Assembly: GCF_900166585.1 (NCBI RefSeq)
Contig: NZ_FVZC01000007.1
Span: forward strand, 372,001 to 436,000
Length of the DNA: 64,000 nucleotides
Source of the DNA: Mesobacillus jeotgali
GTDB lineage: Bacteria > Bacillota > Bacilli > Bacillales > Cytobacillaceae
Reading direction: 5' to 3'
Part shown: positions 25,146 to 34,404 of the stretch, one piece after another
How the letters are laid out: every line of letters begins with the position of its first letter
Position numbering within the stretch: the first letter of the stretch is position 1
Translations under genes and position numbers: made by a program
The notes under the pieces: generated by a model
Databases searched by the model: none
Told to the model about the DNA's origin: nothing
The model's input: the letters and a program-made list of their open reading frames with translations, nothing else

Positions 25146-26288
25146 CTATCTCGACTGGATCAGCACGCAGCACATATCATCGGCCCCGGCTTCCTTCTGT
25201 TCAGGAGTCAGAATCAGGTCTAGCGGCTCTTTATCCATGGCATCCGCCAAAGGGGCCATGGTGATTTTTTTCAGATATTCCGTACCTGCCTGCTCGTATT
25301 TGTCGATGGCTTCGTGGACACCGTCTGTGCAGATTAATAGCTGCAGTGATTTGGAATAATTGATTGTCTTTTTGTTCGTATGTATTTCTGAGAAAAAACC
25401 CACTGCACAGGTATTGCTCTTCAATTCCTCAATGTGGTTCCCATCTATCATCGCATGTGCTGTTGGATGACCGGCATTTATGTATTCGATTTTCCGCTGA
25501 TGTGTATCGAGTGTCAGGTAAATAGCGGTGAAGTAATAAGGGATTTTTTGATTATGCAGGTTGAGCGAATTCATCCATCTGTTCAATTCTCCAATCACAA
25601 ATTCGGGGTCAGGATTTGTGCGGATCGCATCGCGAAGGACAGAGGAAATGAACATGCAAACAAGAGATGATGAAATGCCGTGCCCCATCATATCCAGCTG
25701 AATGACTGCATAACGATTGCTATCAATTTTATGCCAGTAATACAGGTCCCCGGCAAGCTTGAAGGCTGGAAGGTAAGATGCTTTAATCATAATCTGATCT
25801 TCGTGGACAGGCTGGCTGAGCAGGCTGGTTTGGACCTGCATAGAGAGTTCCAGCTCGTTGACTATTTTTTCTTCCTGCTTCTTGTGCCAATCCTTCTCAT
25901 ATTTTAACCTTAGAGCGACTCTGATTCGTGCCAGAAGCTCTGTTTTCTTGATTGGTTTCATCAAGTAATCCATTCCACCGGCGTCGAGCGCCTCAACAAC
26001 CTTACCCGTATCCTCGAGTGCGGTCACAAAAATGACCGGGATATCTTTTAAATGTGGGTTTTCCTGAAGGCGGCGGCAAGCCTCAATCCCGTCCACTTCA
26101 GGCATCATGATATCCATCAGGATGACATCCACCTGTTCTGCGACGATATATGGGTTATCCGATTCCAGATATCCGAATAAATCATGGGCAGAAGTGAAGG
26201 ATAGATGATCCTTATAGCCTGCGCGGTTCAATAGTTTCTCAATTACAAATAAATTCGCTTCATTATCATCGACGATCAGAATACTCAT
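25146..26288 (-). CDS. Receiver-PP2C phosphatase (RsbY/RsbU-type sigma-B activator)
   Basis: 380 residues: an N-terminal receiver (about 1-120, phosphoacceptor Asp59 in VILMDIMMPEVDG), a short helical linker (about 125-160), and a PP2C/SpoIIE phosphatase domain with the metal ligands in KLAGDLYYW, QLDMMGHGISS, CTDGVHEA and GADDMCCV. This is the build of RsbY, which dephosphorylates the anti-anti-sigma factor RsbV and frees sigma-B when its receiver is phosphorylated by RsbK. The hybrid kinase nearby and a sigma-B type promoter upstream support this. The rsbV-rsbW-sigB genes are not in the window. Confidence 0.85.
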   Translation of the reverse strand: MSILIVDDNEANLFVIEKLLNRAGYKDHLSFTSAHDLFGYLESDNPYIVAEQVDVILMDIMMPEVDGIEACRRLQENPHLKDIPVIFVTALEDTGKVVEALDAGGMDYLMKPIKKTELLARIRVALRLKYEKDWHKKQEEKIVNELELSMQVQTSLLSQPVHEDQIMIKASYLPAFKLAGDLYYWHKIDSNRYAVIQLDMMGHGISSSLVCMFISSVLRDAIRTNPDPEFVIGELNRWMNSLNLHNQKIPYYFTAIYLTLDTHQRKIEYINAGHPTAHAMIDGNHIEELKSNTCAVGFFSEIHTNKKTINYSKSLQLLICTDGVHEAIDKYEQAGTEYLKKITMAPLADAMDKEPLDLILTPEQKEAGADDMCCVLIQSR

Positions 26289-26325
26289 ATGTAATTCATC
26301 TCCAACTTTGATTCAACATATTTAT

Positions 26326-26350
26326 GTACCCATCATACCATCCCTTAAAC
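26326..26350 (-). promoter_or_regulatory. Sigma-B promoter of the phosphatase gene
   Basis: On the minus strand GTTTAA (26345-26350), a 13-base spacer and GGGTAC (26326-26331), one base off the sigma-B consensus GTTTAA-N12-14-GGGTAT. The start would lie about 30 bases before the ATG at 26288. This would make a positive loop in which sigma-B raises its own activator. Confidence 0.75.
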
Positions 26351-26466
26351 AAGATTTTATAAAATAAGCATAACGTTGATGTAAATTAATTCCACTTTAA
26401 CCATAGTAAGGGAGCGCCGATATAATTTAATAGACATGTATATACTAAGGATTTTTTAGGAAGCGG

Positions 26467-28656
26467 GTGACCTTTTTGCAGCCAGATTTAAATAACCGGT
26501 CTCTTTTTGATGTATATAAATCCTTATTTGATTTTAATCATGATGGGTGTTATGCCCTTGATCTGGAAGGGAATTTTATCATTTTTAATGAAGAGGCGAC
26601 CTCAGTAACGGGTTATACGCCTGAAGAGGCAATGGAAATGAATTTTATTTCCATTGTTCATGAGGATTATATTGAGGGAACAATCCAGCACTTTGAACGG
26701 GTCATTAAAGGAGAGCGTGAACGTTTTGAAACGGTGATCTTACGAAAGGGGACAAGCGAGCGGGTCAATCTGATGCTGACAGCTGTCCCAATAAAGGTAG
26801 GAGAGGACATACTTGGTGTGGTCGGCTGTGCGCAGGATATTACAGAAAAGAAGGAACTCGAGGCCCTGTTAAGCGGGCAAAACCGCATTCTTGAAATGAT
26901 GGCGAAAGGCCTGCCTTTTCAGGCGGTGCTTGATGAAATTGTGCTTTTCATTGAGGGCTTTACCCAGGGGGCGTACTGCTCAATATTGCTTGCGGATGAA
27001 GAGGGGAAGAAGTTGCAGCATGGATCGTCCCCTCACTTGCCTGCAGTATATAATAAGGCAGTCGACGGGATTCCAATCGGCCCGACAATCGGTTCTTGCG
27101 GCACAGCCGCATACTGGCGAAAAACTGTAGTTGTGACGGATATTGGGAGCGATCCATTATGGGAAGATTACCGAGACCTGGCACTATCCCATGACTTGAA
27201 GGCATGCTGGTCTTCCCCCGTTTTTGATAATGATGCCAAGGTAATTGGCACCTTTGGAATTTATTATTGCAGCGAAAGTCTTCCTCGCGATAAGGACATG
27301 GAAATCATCGCGAAAGCCACAGATTTAACCAGCCTGGTGATCCAGCATTATCGGGCAAAAGAAAAAATTGATTTTATGGCATATCATGATGCTTTGACAG
27401 GATTGGCCAACCGCCGGCTGTTTGACGAGCGGGCCGAAAAGGCGATTGTTGAGACAAAAGTGGACCGTGGTGAAAAAACGTGCTTGATGTTCCTGGATTT
27501 GGATCGATTCAAGTATGTCAATGATTCTTTAGGGCATTCAATTGGTGACCGGCTGCTTGTGCTTGTGTCCGAGAAACTGAAAAAGTGCCTTGGCGGAGGT
27601 GCCTTTTTCTCAAGGCAGGGCGGTGACGAGTTCACGGTTTTACTGGAGCATACGACCAGAGAAAAAGCCGAAGCCCTCGCACGTACAATCCTCATTGCCT
27701 TAGAGGAGCCTTTTGTGATGGATGGCACCGATATTTTCATCACTACCAGTGTGGGAATGAGTTTTTACCCGGAAGACGGCGAAGATGTAGACGTGCTGTT
27801 GAGTAAAGCGGATGTGGCGATGTACCAGGCAAAAAAGCAGGGGCGCAATAACTATCAAGTGTACGATGTGCTGCTAGACCGGAAAGCCTTTGATAGGCTG
27901 CAGATTGAAAATGAGCTCCGTAAAGCGCTTGAGAGAGACGAGTTCGTACTCCATTATCAGCCGATTGTGAACCTTTGCAAAAATGAGATCAAAGGGGCAG
28001 AAGCACTCATCCGCTGGAAAAATGACAGAATAGGGTTGGTGTCCCCGGATCAATTCATTCCAATCGCAGAAGAAACAGGTCTGATTATTCCGATTGGTGA
28101 ATGGGTGCTGAAAACAGCCCTTCATCAGCTGAAGGATTGGCATGCGGAAGGAATGGAGGGTCTGACCATCTCGGTGAACCTCTCCATCCGCCAATTCTAT
28201 CAGCCAAACTTAATTTCAATGATCAGGGAGGCTGTTGAATCAGCAAACGTTGACCCGTGCTTCCTGACAATCGAAATCACAGAAAGCATGACGATGGATG
28301 TGGAGAAAGCAAGCGTCATCCTGAGGGAATTGAAGAAGCTGGGCGTCAATATTTCCATCGACGATTTCGGCACTGGCTACAGCTCACTGAGCTATCTGAA
28401 AAGATTCCCGATCGACCACTTGAAAATCGATCGCTGCTTTGTTAAGGATATCGCCGAGAATAAAAATGATGAAAATATCGCGACAACCATTATCCTGATG
28501 GCACATAACCTCGGATTATCGGTCATTGCTGAAGGCGTTGAAACTGAAGATCAACTGATGCTGCTTAAGCAGCATCGCTGCAACGAAGCCCAAGGCTACC
28601 ATTTCAGCAAGCCGGTGCCGGCAGAAGAGTTTAGCAAAATAAAAGTTCCTTCGTGA
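26467..28656 (+). CDS. PAS-GAF-GGDEF-EAL cyclic-di-GMP protein
   Basis: 729 residues, cytoplasmic: PAS (about 15-130), GAF (about 145-300), GGDEF (about 310-465, with intact GGDEF near 386), and EAL (about 480-725, with EAL near 513 and DDFGTGYSS). Both active-site signatures look complete, so it may make and break cyclic di-GMP, although one activity is often silent in such tandems. The start is uncertain: GTG at 26467 has AGGAAG close before it, and TTG at 26476 follows GGGTGA. It is divergent from the phosphatase gene. Confidence 0.9.
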   Translation: MTFLQPDLNNRSLFDVYKSLFDFNHDGCYALDLEGNFIIFNEEATSVTGYTPEEAMEMNFISIVHEDYIEGTIQHFERVIKGERERFETVILRKGTSERVNLMLTAVPIKVGEDILGVVGCAQDITEKKELEALLSGQNRILEMMAKGLPFQAVLDEIVLFIEGFTQGAYCSILLADEEGKKLQHGSSPHLPAVYNKAVDGIPIGPTIGSCGTAAYWRKTVVVTDIGSDPLWEDYRDLALSHDLKACWSSPVFDNDAKVIGTFGIYYCSESLPRDKDMEIIAKATDLTSLVIQHYRAKEKIDFMAYHDALTGLANRRLFDERAEKAIVETKVDRGEKTCLMFLDLDRFKYVNDSLGHSIGDRLLVLVSEKLKKCLGGGAFFSRQGGDEFTVLLEHTTREKAEALARTILIALEEPFVMDGTDIFITTSVGMSFYPEDGEDVDVLLSKADVAMYQAKKQGRNNYQVYDVLLDRKAFDRLQIENELRKALERDEFVLHYQPIVNLCKNEIKGAEALIRWKNDRIGLVSPDQFIPIAEETGLIIPIGEWVLKTALHQLKDWHAEGMEGLTISVNLSIRQFYQPNLISMIREAVESANVDPCFLTIEITESMTMDVEKASVILRELKKLGVNISIDDFGTGYSSLSYLKRFPIDHLKIDRCFVKDIAENKNDENIATTIILMAHNLGLSVIAEGVETEDQLMLLKQHRCNEAQGYHFSKPVPAEEFSKIKVPS

Positions 28657-28698
28657 TAAAGGTTCCATTTTGAGGGAGAAAAAAATAGCAACACTTTT

Positions 28699-28737
28699 TA
28701 AGAGGGTAAATAGCACATTATTTAGCCTCTTTTTATT
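28699..28737 (+). terminator. Intrinsic terminator
   Basis: AAGAGGGTAAATA and TATTTAGCCTCTT form the stem, followed by T-rich sequence. It lies about 45 bases after the GGDEF-EAL stop. Confidence 0.85.
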
Positions 28738-28922
28738 TTAGTTAAAAAACTTAAGCTCCTAAACAACATTAGTAAGGTTTTGAAATTATAGAAAGAGTCC
28801 GGAAAAGTGTACCTTATTAACCATAGGGGCAGCAGAATTTTACCTAAAATCCTCTTTATTACAGGATTTCTGTTTTGTTTATAGAATATGGATACTGTAA
28901 AACTAATAAGGGAGGAATTAAA

Positions 28923-29390
28923 ATGGGGGAAGTGAACGAGTTATTAGAACATTGGATGCGTCATAGGAGAGTAACCCAGGATTTATTAAATTTGATTGAT
29001 AACGAGCATATCCACTATAAACCTTGGAATGATGCATTTTCACTAGGAGCCTTAGCGATTCATATCGCCGTGTCATCTGATATGTTTGTACAGGGCGTGA
29101 AAAATGGCGAATTTACTTTTACCTCTTCTTCGAATGAGTTTGAAACAATTGACGATATAAGAAACATTGTAAGTGAGTATACGGAGAAAACAAAATCGAC
29201 TTTTAAAACATTATCTGATTCTGATTTGGGCAAACAATTGGATTTCAATCAATTTATTGCCTCAGGAAAAGTGTGGCTAACTTCAATGATTGACCATGAA
29301 ATCCATCATAAAGGTCAATTATTTACTTACGCCCGGTTGATTGGAATAGAAAAACTGCCTTTTTTTACGATTCAACCTCCTAAACAATAA
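28923..29390 (+). CDS. DinB-family protein
   Basis: A 155-residue four-helix bundle protein of the DinB/YfiT type. The three metal-ligand histidines can be seen in ALAIHIAVSS and MIDHEIHHKGQL. Family members bind a divalent metal; some are thiol transferases, but most have no known substrate. The ATG at 28923 follows GGGAGG; the longer frame from 28875 has no site. Monocistronic. Confidence 0.85.
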   Translation: MGEVNELLEHWMRHRRVTQDLLNLIDNEHIHYKPWNDAFSLGALAIHIAVSSDMFVQGVKNGEFTFTSSSNEFETIDDIRNIVSEYTEKTKSTFKTLSDSDLGKQLDFNQFIASGKVWLTSMIDHEIHHKGQLFTYARLIGIEKLPFFTIQPPKQ

Positions 29391-29458
29391 ATACAGGTTG
29401 AATGGGCTACATCAGTTTCTTGCCTTTAGCATCAATTATAGAGGTTATTAGGAGATCG

Positions 29459-29498
29459 GGTGCGTTGATCCAGAAGGATTCAAGCACCTTTTTTATTG
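29459..29498 (+). terminator. Intrinsic terminator
   Basis: GGTGC and GCACC close an extended imperfect stem (TTGATCC with GGATTCAA), followed by six T bases. It is downstream of the DinB-like gene. Confidence 0.78.
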
Positions 29499-29570
29499 AA
29501 GGTTAACTCTAAATCACCCGAGTTGTAAGCCCCAAAAATCTAAGGGAGCAAATAGATTAGGAGGTATTAG

Positions 29571-29999
29571 ATGAAACCGCGAATTTCAGTTATAACATTG
29601 GGTGTCGATAATTTGGAAAGGTCATTGAAATTCTACAAGGACGGGCTTGGGCTGCCAACAGAAGGAATAGTGGGTCAGGAATTTGAGCATGGTGCTGTGG
29701 CCTTTTTTAATTTACAATCAGGATTAAAACTCGCCATTTGGAATCGCAAAAATATAGCTCATGACACAAGCATAAACCAAACACTAATGAGTCCAACTGA
29801 ATTTACGATTGGCCATAATGTGGGAAGTAAAGAAGAGGTCGATAGGGTAATGGAACAGGCGGGAAAGGCTGGTGCAATTATTACGGTTCCAGCACACGAT
29901 ACCTTTTGGGGAGGATACTCGGGATATTTCCAAGATCCAGACGGACATTTGTGGGAAATAGTTTGGAATCCGGAATGGGAATTTACAGAGGAAGATTAA
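29571..29999 (+). CDS. VOC/glyoxalase-family protein
   Basis: A 142-residue vicinal-oxygen-chelate fold protein with two beta-alpha-beta-beta-beta modules: VITLGVDNLERSLKFYKDGLGLP opens the first, and GYFQDPDGHLWEIVWNPEW closes the second. The Glu and His of the metal site are at the expected ends. The enzyme activity cannot be inferred from the fold (lyase, dioxygenase or drug-binding protein). TAGGAGG precedes the ATG. Confidence 0.87.
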   Translation: MKPRISVITLGVDNLERSLKFYKDGLGLPTEGIVGQEFEHGAVAFFNLQSGLKLAIWNRKNIAHDTSINQTLMSPTEFTIGHNVGSKEEVDRVMEQAGKAGAIITVPAHDTFWGGYSGYFQDPDGHLWEIVWNPEWEFTEED

Positions 30000-30189
30000 G
30001 TGATTTGTTTCTGGTGAAAACACCCTAATGACTAGATTACAGCATAATCAAATTTGAAGGTTGCCAGCGTAATAATTTAGTAGCAATGATTCTGTTTAAA
30101 AAGTAAACTGCTAGTATGGTAGTGAATGGCTATTAAGTCTTAGTAAATATAAGATGTAAATTTTTTTAAAAAAAGGTGGAGGCATTTAG

Positions 30190-30753
30190 ATGAAAACAGA
30201 ACAACAGTATTTTGAAGAGGGAAAATCAATTCAAACTTATATGAATGATATGGATAAATTAAAAGAGGAAAGCTTTGCAGTTTATGAGCTATTTCAACTT
30301 CCTGCAGATGGATTTGCTTCAAAGTTAAAAGAAAATCAACTTCATTTCCTGACAATTACGGAGGATTGGTGTGGAGATGCGATGATGATTAATCCAGTTA
30401 TTCGCAAATTAGCTGAAGCTGCAGATATTGAAATGCGCGTCGCCTTACGAGATGCAGATACAGATCTGATTGATCGTCACTTAACAAACGGCGGACGTGC
30501 CATTCCAATTATTTTAATTTTTAATAGTCAAGGAGATTTACTTGGAAAATGGGGACCTCGTGCCCCGAAAGTTCAACAAATAGTTGATGAGGTTCGTGCG
30601 GCATTGCCGCCAAAAGAGGATTCCACCTTTGCGGAAAAACAAAAAGAAGCCTTTGGTTCTTTAACAAAAAGGTATACAGAGGATCAAGTGCTATGGTCAT
30701 ATGTTTATGAAAGTTTTAAGGAGAAGATATTAGCTATTTTGAAGTCAGCATAA
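30190..30753 (+). CDS. Thioredoxin-like protein with altered active site
   Basis: A 187-residue thioredoxin-fold protein (thioredoxin family 9 type). The active-site loop reads TEDWCGDAMMINPVI, where homologues often have WCGDC or WCxxC, so only the first Cys is kept. The cis-Pro is in GRAIPIILIF. The C-terminal 50 residues are helical. AAAGGTGGAGG stands before the ATG. With one Cys it may act as a monothiol or binding protein; this is inference. Confidence 0.8.
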   Translation: MKTEQQYFEEGKSIQTYMNDMDKLKEESFAVYELFQLPADGFASKLKENQLHFLTITEDWCGDAMMINPVIRKLAEAADIEMRVALRDADTDLIDRHLTNGGRAIPIILIFNSQGDLLGKWGPRAPKVQQIVDEVRAALPPKEDSTFAEKQKEAFGSLTKRYTEDQVLWSYVYESFKEKILAILKSA

Positions 30754-30883
30754 TCAGCTCCCTTCAACGATTTTGAACTAGTTCTCCGGTTTGCCTTTGA
30801 ATGTTGCATAATTGTTTTTGGTTTTATTTGTTGATAATTGTCGCTGGCTTATTATTTGTCTGATCAACCAGAGGGGGATTAGT

Positions 30884-31120
30884 TTGCTGGATTATTTAAA
30901 AAGAGACAGAAACTGGTTTTATATTCCATTAACTTTAGCAGCTGTCACGGTTATGATTTTTAATAGTACTGGACCTTGGGAAGGTCAGTTAAGAACCGTT
31001 GCCTTTGTGTTATTCACAATACTTTGTATAAGCTTCATAGTGTTATTTAGAAACTCCAAAGGGAGAATATTTGGAATAATAATTTATTATATTTTTTTCG
31101 GATTGGTTTCATTCTTTTAA
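30884..31120 (+). CDS. Small membrane protein, TTG start
   Basis: 78 residues with two hydrophobic helices (about 13-30 and 36-58) and a third near the end. The TTG at 30884 is chosen because AGAGGGGG lies 7 bases before it; the frame continues upstream without a site. No family recognised. Confidence 0.5.
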   Translation: MLDYLKRDRNWFYIPLTLAAVTVMIFNSTGPWEGQLRTVAFVLFTILCISFIVLFRNSKGRIFGIIIYYIFFGLVSFF

Positions 31121-31165
31121 GCTGGATTAAGATACCTTTTTGTTTATAGACTTATTTTGTTAAAG

Positions 31166-31405
31166 ATGAAGTTCTGGAAATTATATTCAAAGAATGTCGT
31201 AAAGATGAACATTCTTACTGCATTGATTGAATACAAGGAATTTATTTTTGTGCTTATATTTTTAATTTTTTTTCTGTCTAATAGAAAGGCAAGGACCAAT
31301 TTTTATGAATTTTGGAAGGGACATAAAATACGTATAATATTGTTTTTAATGCTGTTTTCCTTACCTTTCATAGTAGTAATTTTAATGCCTTTCCTTTTAA
31401 AATAA
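31166..31405 (+). CDS. Possible small membrane protein
   Basis: An open frame with two strongly hydrophobic segments (FIFVLIFLIFFL and IILFLMLFSLPFIVVILMPF) separated by a basic stretch. No start (TTG 31157, ATG 31166, ATG 31205) has a good ribosome-binding site, so the start is arbitrary. It may be cotranscribed with the preceding small membrane gene; the shared terminator lies downstream. Confidence 0.38.
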   Translation: MKFWKLYSKNVVKMNILTALIEYKEFIFVLIFLIFFLSNRKARTNFYEFWKGHKIRIILFLMLFSLPFIVVILMPFLLK

Positions 31406-31464
31406 TTAGACAGGAATATTCATTTTTTACAAAACGATTGCAATAAAAGAGAATATAACTGAAG

Positions 31465-31494
31465 AAAAAGGCAGCCAAGTAGCTGCCTTTTTCT
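31465..31494. terminator. Bidirectional terminator
   Basis: AAAAAGGCAGC and GCTGCCTTTTT, an 11-bp perfect stem between convergent small membrane protein genes. Confidence 0.92.
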
Positions 31495-31529
31495 TGTGAT
31501 ATCCAATATTTCTTCCGTGGAATTTATTT

Positions 31530-31853
31530 CTATCCAATTAGGTAAGTGCTTAAAAATCCGGCAAGGGCTACGATGCACATTAGGAGGAGAATAGAAATGT
31601 TCGGGAAGAGAGTGATCGTTCCGTAAAAAACGATAACGATAATCAAAGTGACCAAAACGGAAAAAAATAAACCTTTCCAGACCGGAACAACATTAATATA
31701 TGAAGATATATACGCTATTAGAAAAATAATTAATAAAATGGCGATATCTCCAAAGATATTCTCTTCAGGCAGGATGAAGATCAGTGCGAACAACCCAAGC
31801 AGCAGGATGTTCTGGAATCCCTTGTGCTCCTTAATTCTCTCTATTAATTTCAT
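31530..31853 (-). CDS. Hypothetical membrane protein
   Basis: 107 residues, nearly all in three or four hydrophobic helices after a short basic N-terminus (MKLIERIKEHKGFQN). GGGAGAG lies about 11 bases upstream of the ATG at 31853. No family recognised. Confidence 0.58.
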   Translation of the reverse strand: MKLIERIKEHKGFQNILLLGLFALIFILPEENIFGDIAILLIIFLIAYISSYINVVPVWKGLFFSVLVTLIIVIVFYGTITLFPNISILLLMCIVALAGFLSTYLIG

Positions 31854-32011
31854 TTAGTAATCACTCTCCCATTTAAAATATAGCACTCATAAATATTTTA
31901 TAGCCTGTAGTTGGCAAAGAGCTACTTTTTAAAAAAACAGCCATTTTGCAAGGGAATTCTGAAACACCTTACATCAATTCCCGTCTAATTTGGCAAAGGG
32001 GATGAAATAAT

Positions 32012-34189
32012 ATGAAAAAATGGTTGTTTTTAGGTAGCCTGTTGCTCGTCTCAATAGTTGGGGTAATTTTCTATTCTCTGTCCCAGTTCAAAGTCGTCAA
32101 TGCATGGGAGGAGCAGCATATTGTCCTGCCGAATAAGGTATGGCAGCTGCAATTTTCCAAGAAAATTTCTGAAAAAAGTCTGGATCCAGATTTAATTTAT
32201 GTGAGTAATGATCAGGGGGAAAAGCTCGAAACAAAGCTGGAGCTGGGTGACGACCAAAAAACCATCTACATCCATCCTCCGCAAAACGGATATGATCTCA
32301 AATCGAAAGGATACACCGTTCATTTTAAAAAGGGGATAAAATCCGCACTCGGCCGGGAGTTGGCTTCTGCCCATAAGTGGAGCTTCATTGTAAAAGAAAA
32401 CCTTCCGGTGGTGGGAACTAAGGAGAATCTGGCGAGTTATTTTGAGGAAATCCTTAAGGAGGAAAAGGAGGCACGAGGCTGGTTTGGGGGGCTGAAGGAA
32501 TCCTTCTCAGCTACTGAAGACAAAGCATCGGAAGAGTCAAAATCTGCGGATAAGTCGGCAGGCGGCGGGGACGTGTCTGAAACGAATATCCAGGTCCAGG
32601 GCGTTGATGAAGCAGATATCATAAAAACAGATGGTAAGAGCATTTTTCAGGCTGAGCATGACAAAGTGCGAATCATCCAGGCAGTACCCGGCACGCAGAT
32701 GAAGGTTCTTTCGACCATTCAGTATAAAGAGAATTTTTCACCGAGCCAGTTGTTTCTGCAGGATGGTCAGCTTGTGGTGATTGGCCAGCAGTATAACGAA
32801 TTATATAAGTCATATGAAGATATTGCGAAGGATTCGCTGAAAGCTCCGATGATGCAAGCGACGACCATCATTGTTTATAATGTGAAAAATCCTGCGCATC
32901 CGCAACAAATTCGGGAAGTCAAGGTTGAAGGTTCCTATGTTTCGGCAAGGAAGATCGAGAACTTTGTCTATCTCATCACGCAGCATTATCCTGACTACTG
33001 GCTGCTCAGGGAGAACAGGGAAATCGACATTCGTCCAAAGTTTACCGATTCAGCTGCCGATGCAAAGGAAAGATTCATTGATTATGACGAAATTCGCTAT
33101 TTTCCGGAATCTCGTCAGCCAAACTATACAATGATTACTGCGCTGGATCTCGACCAGCCCAAAAAGGAAATATCGATGACAACCTACCTGGGCAGCGGCA
33201 ACCAGCTTTATATGTCCAAAGAAAACCTGTACCTGGCAGTAGAGAATTACGGGGACATGGATTTCAAGGAGCGTGGTGTAATTGCCCCGGACACCGATGT
33301 GCATAAATTTTCGATTAAAGGCATGCAGGTCAAATACCATAGTTCAGCCACCGTACCGGGAACCGTGCTGAACCAATTCTCTATGGATGAGCACAACGGA
33401 TATTTCCGAGTGGTGACGACAAAGGGCTATGCATGGGATGAGGAGCGGCCATCCTCCAACCATCTTTTTATACTAGATAAAAACTTAAAGGAAACCGGGA
33501 AGATCGAGAAACTGGCACGCGGTGAAAGAATCTATTCCGCCAGGTTCATGGGAGATCGCATCTATATGGTCACTTTTAAAGAAACCGACCCGCTGTTTGT
33601 GTTTGACGCCAGTGACCCGGCCAATCCGAAAGTGCTGGGAGAATTGAAGATCCCTGGCTTCAGTAATTACCTGCATCCATATGATGAAAATCATATTATC
33701 GGGTTCGGCCAGGATACGAAGATTATCGCTGAAAAAGGGGCGACACAGCCGAGGATCCTTACAGACGGCGTGAAGATTTCTCTGTTCGATGTGAGCGATA
33801 TGTCAAACCCAAAAGAGAAATACACCGAAGTCATCGGCGGGCAAGGCACATACTCTCCGTTGAATCATGACCACAAGGCATTGCTATTCAATAAAGACAA
33901 AGACATATTTGCCTTCCCAATTTCGGTGTACCGTAACAGCGAAAAGAACGAATACGAACAAATTTTTGAATATCAGGGAGCGTATATATACGACATCGAT
34001 CCAGCCACCGGTATTAACCTGAAATCAAAAATAACCCATATAAACGGAGAAATGCCGTATTACGAAGAATGGGAGAAGCAGATCCAGCGCCTGCTGTATA
34101 TCGGGGATACTTTGTATGCCGTTTCGGCCGATAAAATTACCAGCCATAAAATGGGCAGCTATGAAAAGTTGGGAGAGTTGGAGTTCTAG
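32012..34189 (+). CDS. Surface beta-propeller protein
   Basis: 725 residues. An N-terminal membrane anchor or signal (about 4-22, basic then hydrophobic, no lipobox) is followed by a Big_5-like Ig domain (about 30-130; KVWQLQFSKKIS, TIYIHPP, SALGRELASAHKWSF), a charged Ser/Lys linker (about 165-195), and a long beta-propeller domain of the PF09826 type beginning TNIQVQGVDEADIIKTDGKSIF, a family hallmark. Blades repeat the pattern VFDASDPANPKVLGELKIPG. It probably sits outside the membrane; the ligand is unknown. GGGGATGA precedes the ATG. Confidence 0.86.
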   Translation: MKKWLFLGSLLLVSIVGVIFYSLSQFKVVNAWEEQHIVLPNKVWQLQFSKKISEKSLDPDLIYVSNDQGEKLETKLELGDDQKTIYIHPPQNGYDLKSKGYTVHFKKGIKSALGRELASAHKWSFIVKENLPVVGTKENLASYFEEILKEEKEARGWFGGLKESFSATEDKASEESKSADKSAGGGDVSETNIQVQGVDEADIIKTDGKSIFQAEHDKVRIIQAVPGTQMKVLSTIQYKENFSPSQLFLQDGQLVVIGQQYNELYKSYEDIAKDSLKAPMMQATTIIVYNVKNPAHPQQIREVKVEGSYVSARKIENFVYLITQHYPDYWLLRENREIDIRPKFTDSAADAKERFIDYDEIRYFPESRQPNYTMITALDLDQPKKEISMTTYLGSGNQLYMSKENLYLAVENYGDMDFKERGVIAPDTDVHKFSIKGMQVKYHSSATVPGTVLNQFSMDEHNGYFRVVTTKGYAWDEERPSSNHLFILDKNLKETGKIEKLARGERIYSARFMGDRIYMVTFKETDPLFVFDASDPANPKVLGELKIPGFSNYLHPYDENHIIGFGQDTKIIAEKGATQPRILTDGVKISLFDVSDMSNPKEKYTEVIGGQGTYSPLNHDHKALLFNKDKDIFAFPISVYRNSEKNEYEQIFEYQGAYIYDIDPATGINLKSKITHINGEMPYYEEWEKQIQRLLYIGDTLYAVSADKITSHKMGSYEKLGELEF

Positions 34190-34199
34190 GGAAATAGAT

Positions 34200-34310
34200 T
34201 CTCTCGGGTGAGGGAGAGAATCTCTCGCAAAACCATTTAATCTCTCGTCTCAAGGCGGGAATTTCTCGGTAAATGTTAAAAATCTCTCGATAACCAGCCT
34301 TGTTCTCTCG
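34200..34310. repeat. Six-copy 21-bp periodic array (word AATCTCTCG)
   Basis: TCTCTCG (one copy TTCTCG) starts at 34200, 34221, 34241, 34262, 34283 and 34304, 21 bp apart with one 20-bp step. It is the reverse complement of the CGAGAGATT word at 11714. It lies between the beta-propeller gene and the terminator of the convergent gntP. Confidence 0.9.
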
Positions 34311-34361
34311 TTTTTACTAATTTTGTAAAATGCATTAACGGAACCATAGTCTGGTCCGCCT

Positions 34362-34400
34362 ATAAAAAAGGTCAGTTCCGCATTGGGAACTGACCTGGTT
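34362..34400 (-). terminator. Terminator of the gnt operon
   Basis: On the minus strand AGGTCAGTTCC and GGAACTGACCT form an 11-bp stem followed by TTTTTTATA, five bases beyond the gntP stop. Confidence 0.93.
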
Positions 34401-34404
34401 TTAA

